Positions 5,582 through 5,592 of a stretch of 5,592 bases of DNA are shown piece by piece. The position numbers and the translations under genes are program-made. Under the pieces are notes generated by a model. That model was given only the letters and a program-made list of their open reading frames with translations. It made no database searches and was not told where the DNA came from. How positions within the stretch are numbered: position 1 is the stretch's first letter; every line of letters starts with the position of its first letter. Origin of the DNA: Eubacteriales bacterium (GTDB taxonomy: Bacteria > Bacillota_A > Clostridia > Lachnospirales > Lachnospiraceae); NCBI GenBank assembly GCA_030527765.1, contig JAUNAE010000250.1, positions 1 through 5,592 of the forward strand. Reading direction: 5' to 3'.

Positions 5582-5592
5582 TATAGCTTCAT

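Noticed and set aside
5233..5592. T-box, SAM or other known riboswitch in the operon leader
   Set aside because: I see no T-box motif (AGGGUGGNACCGCG), no specifier-type stem and no SAM-box pattern. The ORF plus terminator explains the leader better.
5581..5592. ATG AAG CTA TAA reading at the extreme right on the minus strand
   Set aside because: Three codons with no SD visible, at the window edge. There is no support for a gene.

Overview
The window suggests an anaerobic, gut-type Firmicute, probably Clostridia and possibly Lachnospiraceae. The evidence is moderate GC, strong AGGAGG-type ribosome binding sites, GTG starts, and a taurine pathway built from enzymes known in anaerobes rather than the oxygen-dependent TauD. 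The taxonomic placement is inference. All genes read on the minus strand, right to left, as one compact operon of five genes preceded by a regulatory leader.

Right end (5592 to 5233): a probable promoter lies among inverted and direct repeats. It is followed by a short ORF (5478-5398) with a perfect Shine-Dalgarno that encodes a 26-residue peptide with six cysteines, beginning MRIRTCQCCCNQCM. A strong intrinsic terminator (5296-5248) then sits just before the ribosome binding site of the first structural gene. The last codons of the short ORF are complementary to the left arm and loop of that terminator. Together these have the layout of a ribosome-mediated, cysteine-responsive transcription attenuator. 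This is the most notable content of the window, because Firmicutes usually sense tRNA-Cys by T-box.

Middle (5232 to 2738): an iron-type alcohol dehydrogenase (predicted sulfoacetaldehyde reductase, SarD/TauF type) and a class III PLP aminotransferase (predicted taurine aminotransferase, Tpa/Toa type). Predicted chemistry is taurine + keto acid to sulfoacetaldehyde + amino acid, then NAD(P)H reduction to isethionate.

Left part (2710 to 48): the taurine/sulfonate ABC importer in the order permease (tauC), binding protein (tauA), ATPase (tauB). The binding protein has a lipobox-like LSG followed by Val instead of Cys. Positions 1-48 are the 3' end (domain VI with bulged branch-point A) of a group II intron on the opposite strand. 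It abuts, and appears to supply part of, the tauB stop codon.

The working model is an operon that imports taurine and deaminates and reduces it. No C-S bond-cleaving enzyme (IslA, Xsc, TauD) is encoded here. The pathway as seen yields isethionate and transferred amino nitrogen. The cysteine leader implies that the cell uses the operon for sulfur supply, so a desulfonating step would have to be elsewhere in the genome.
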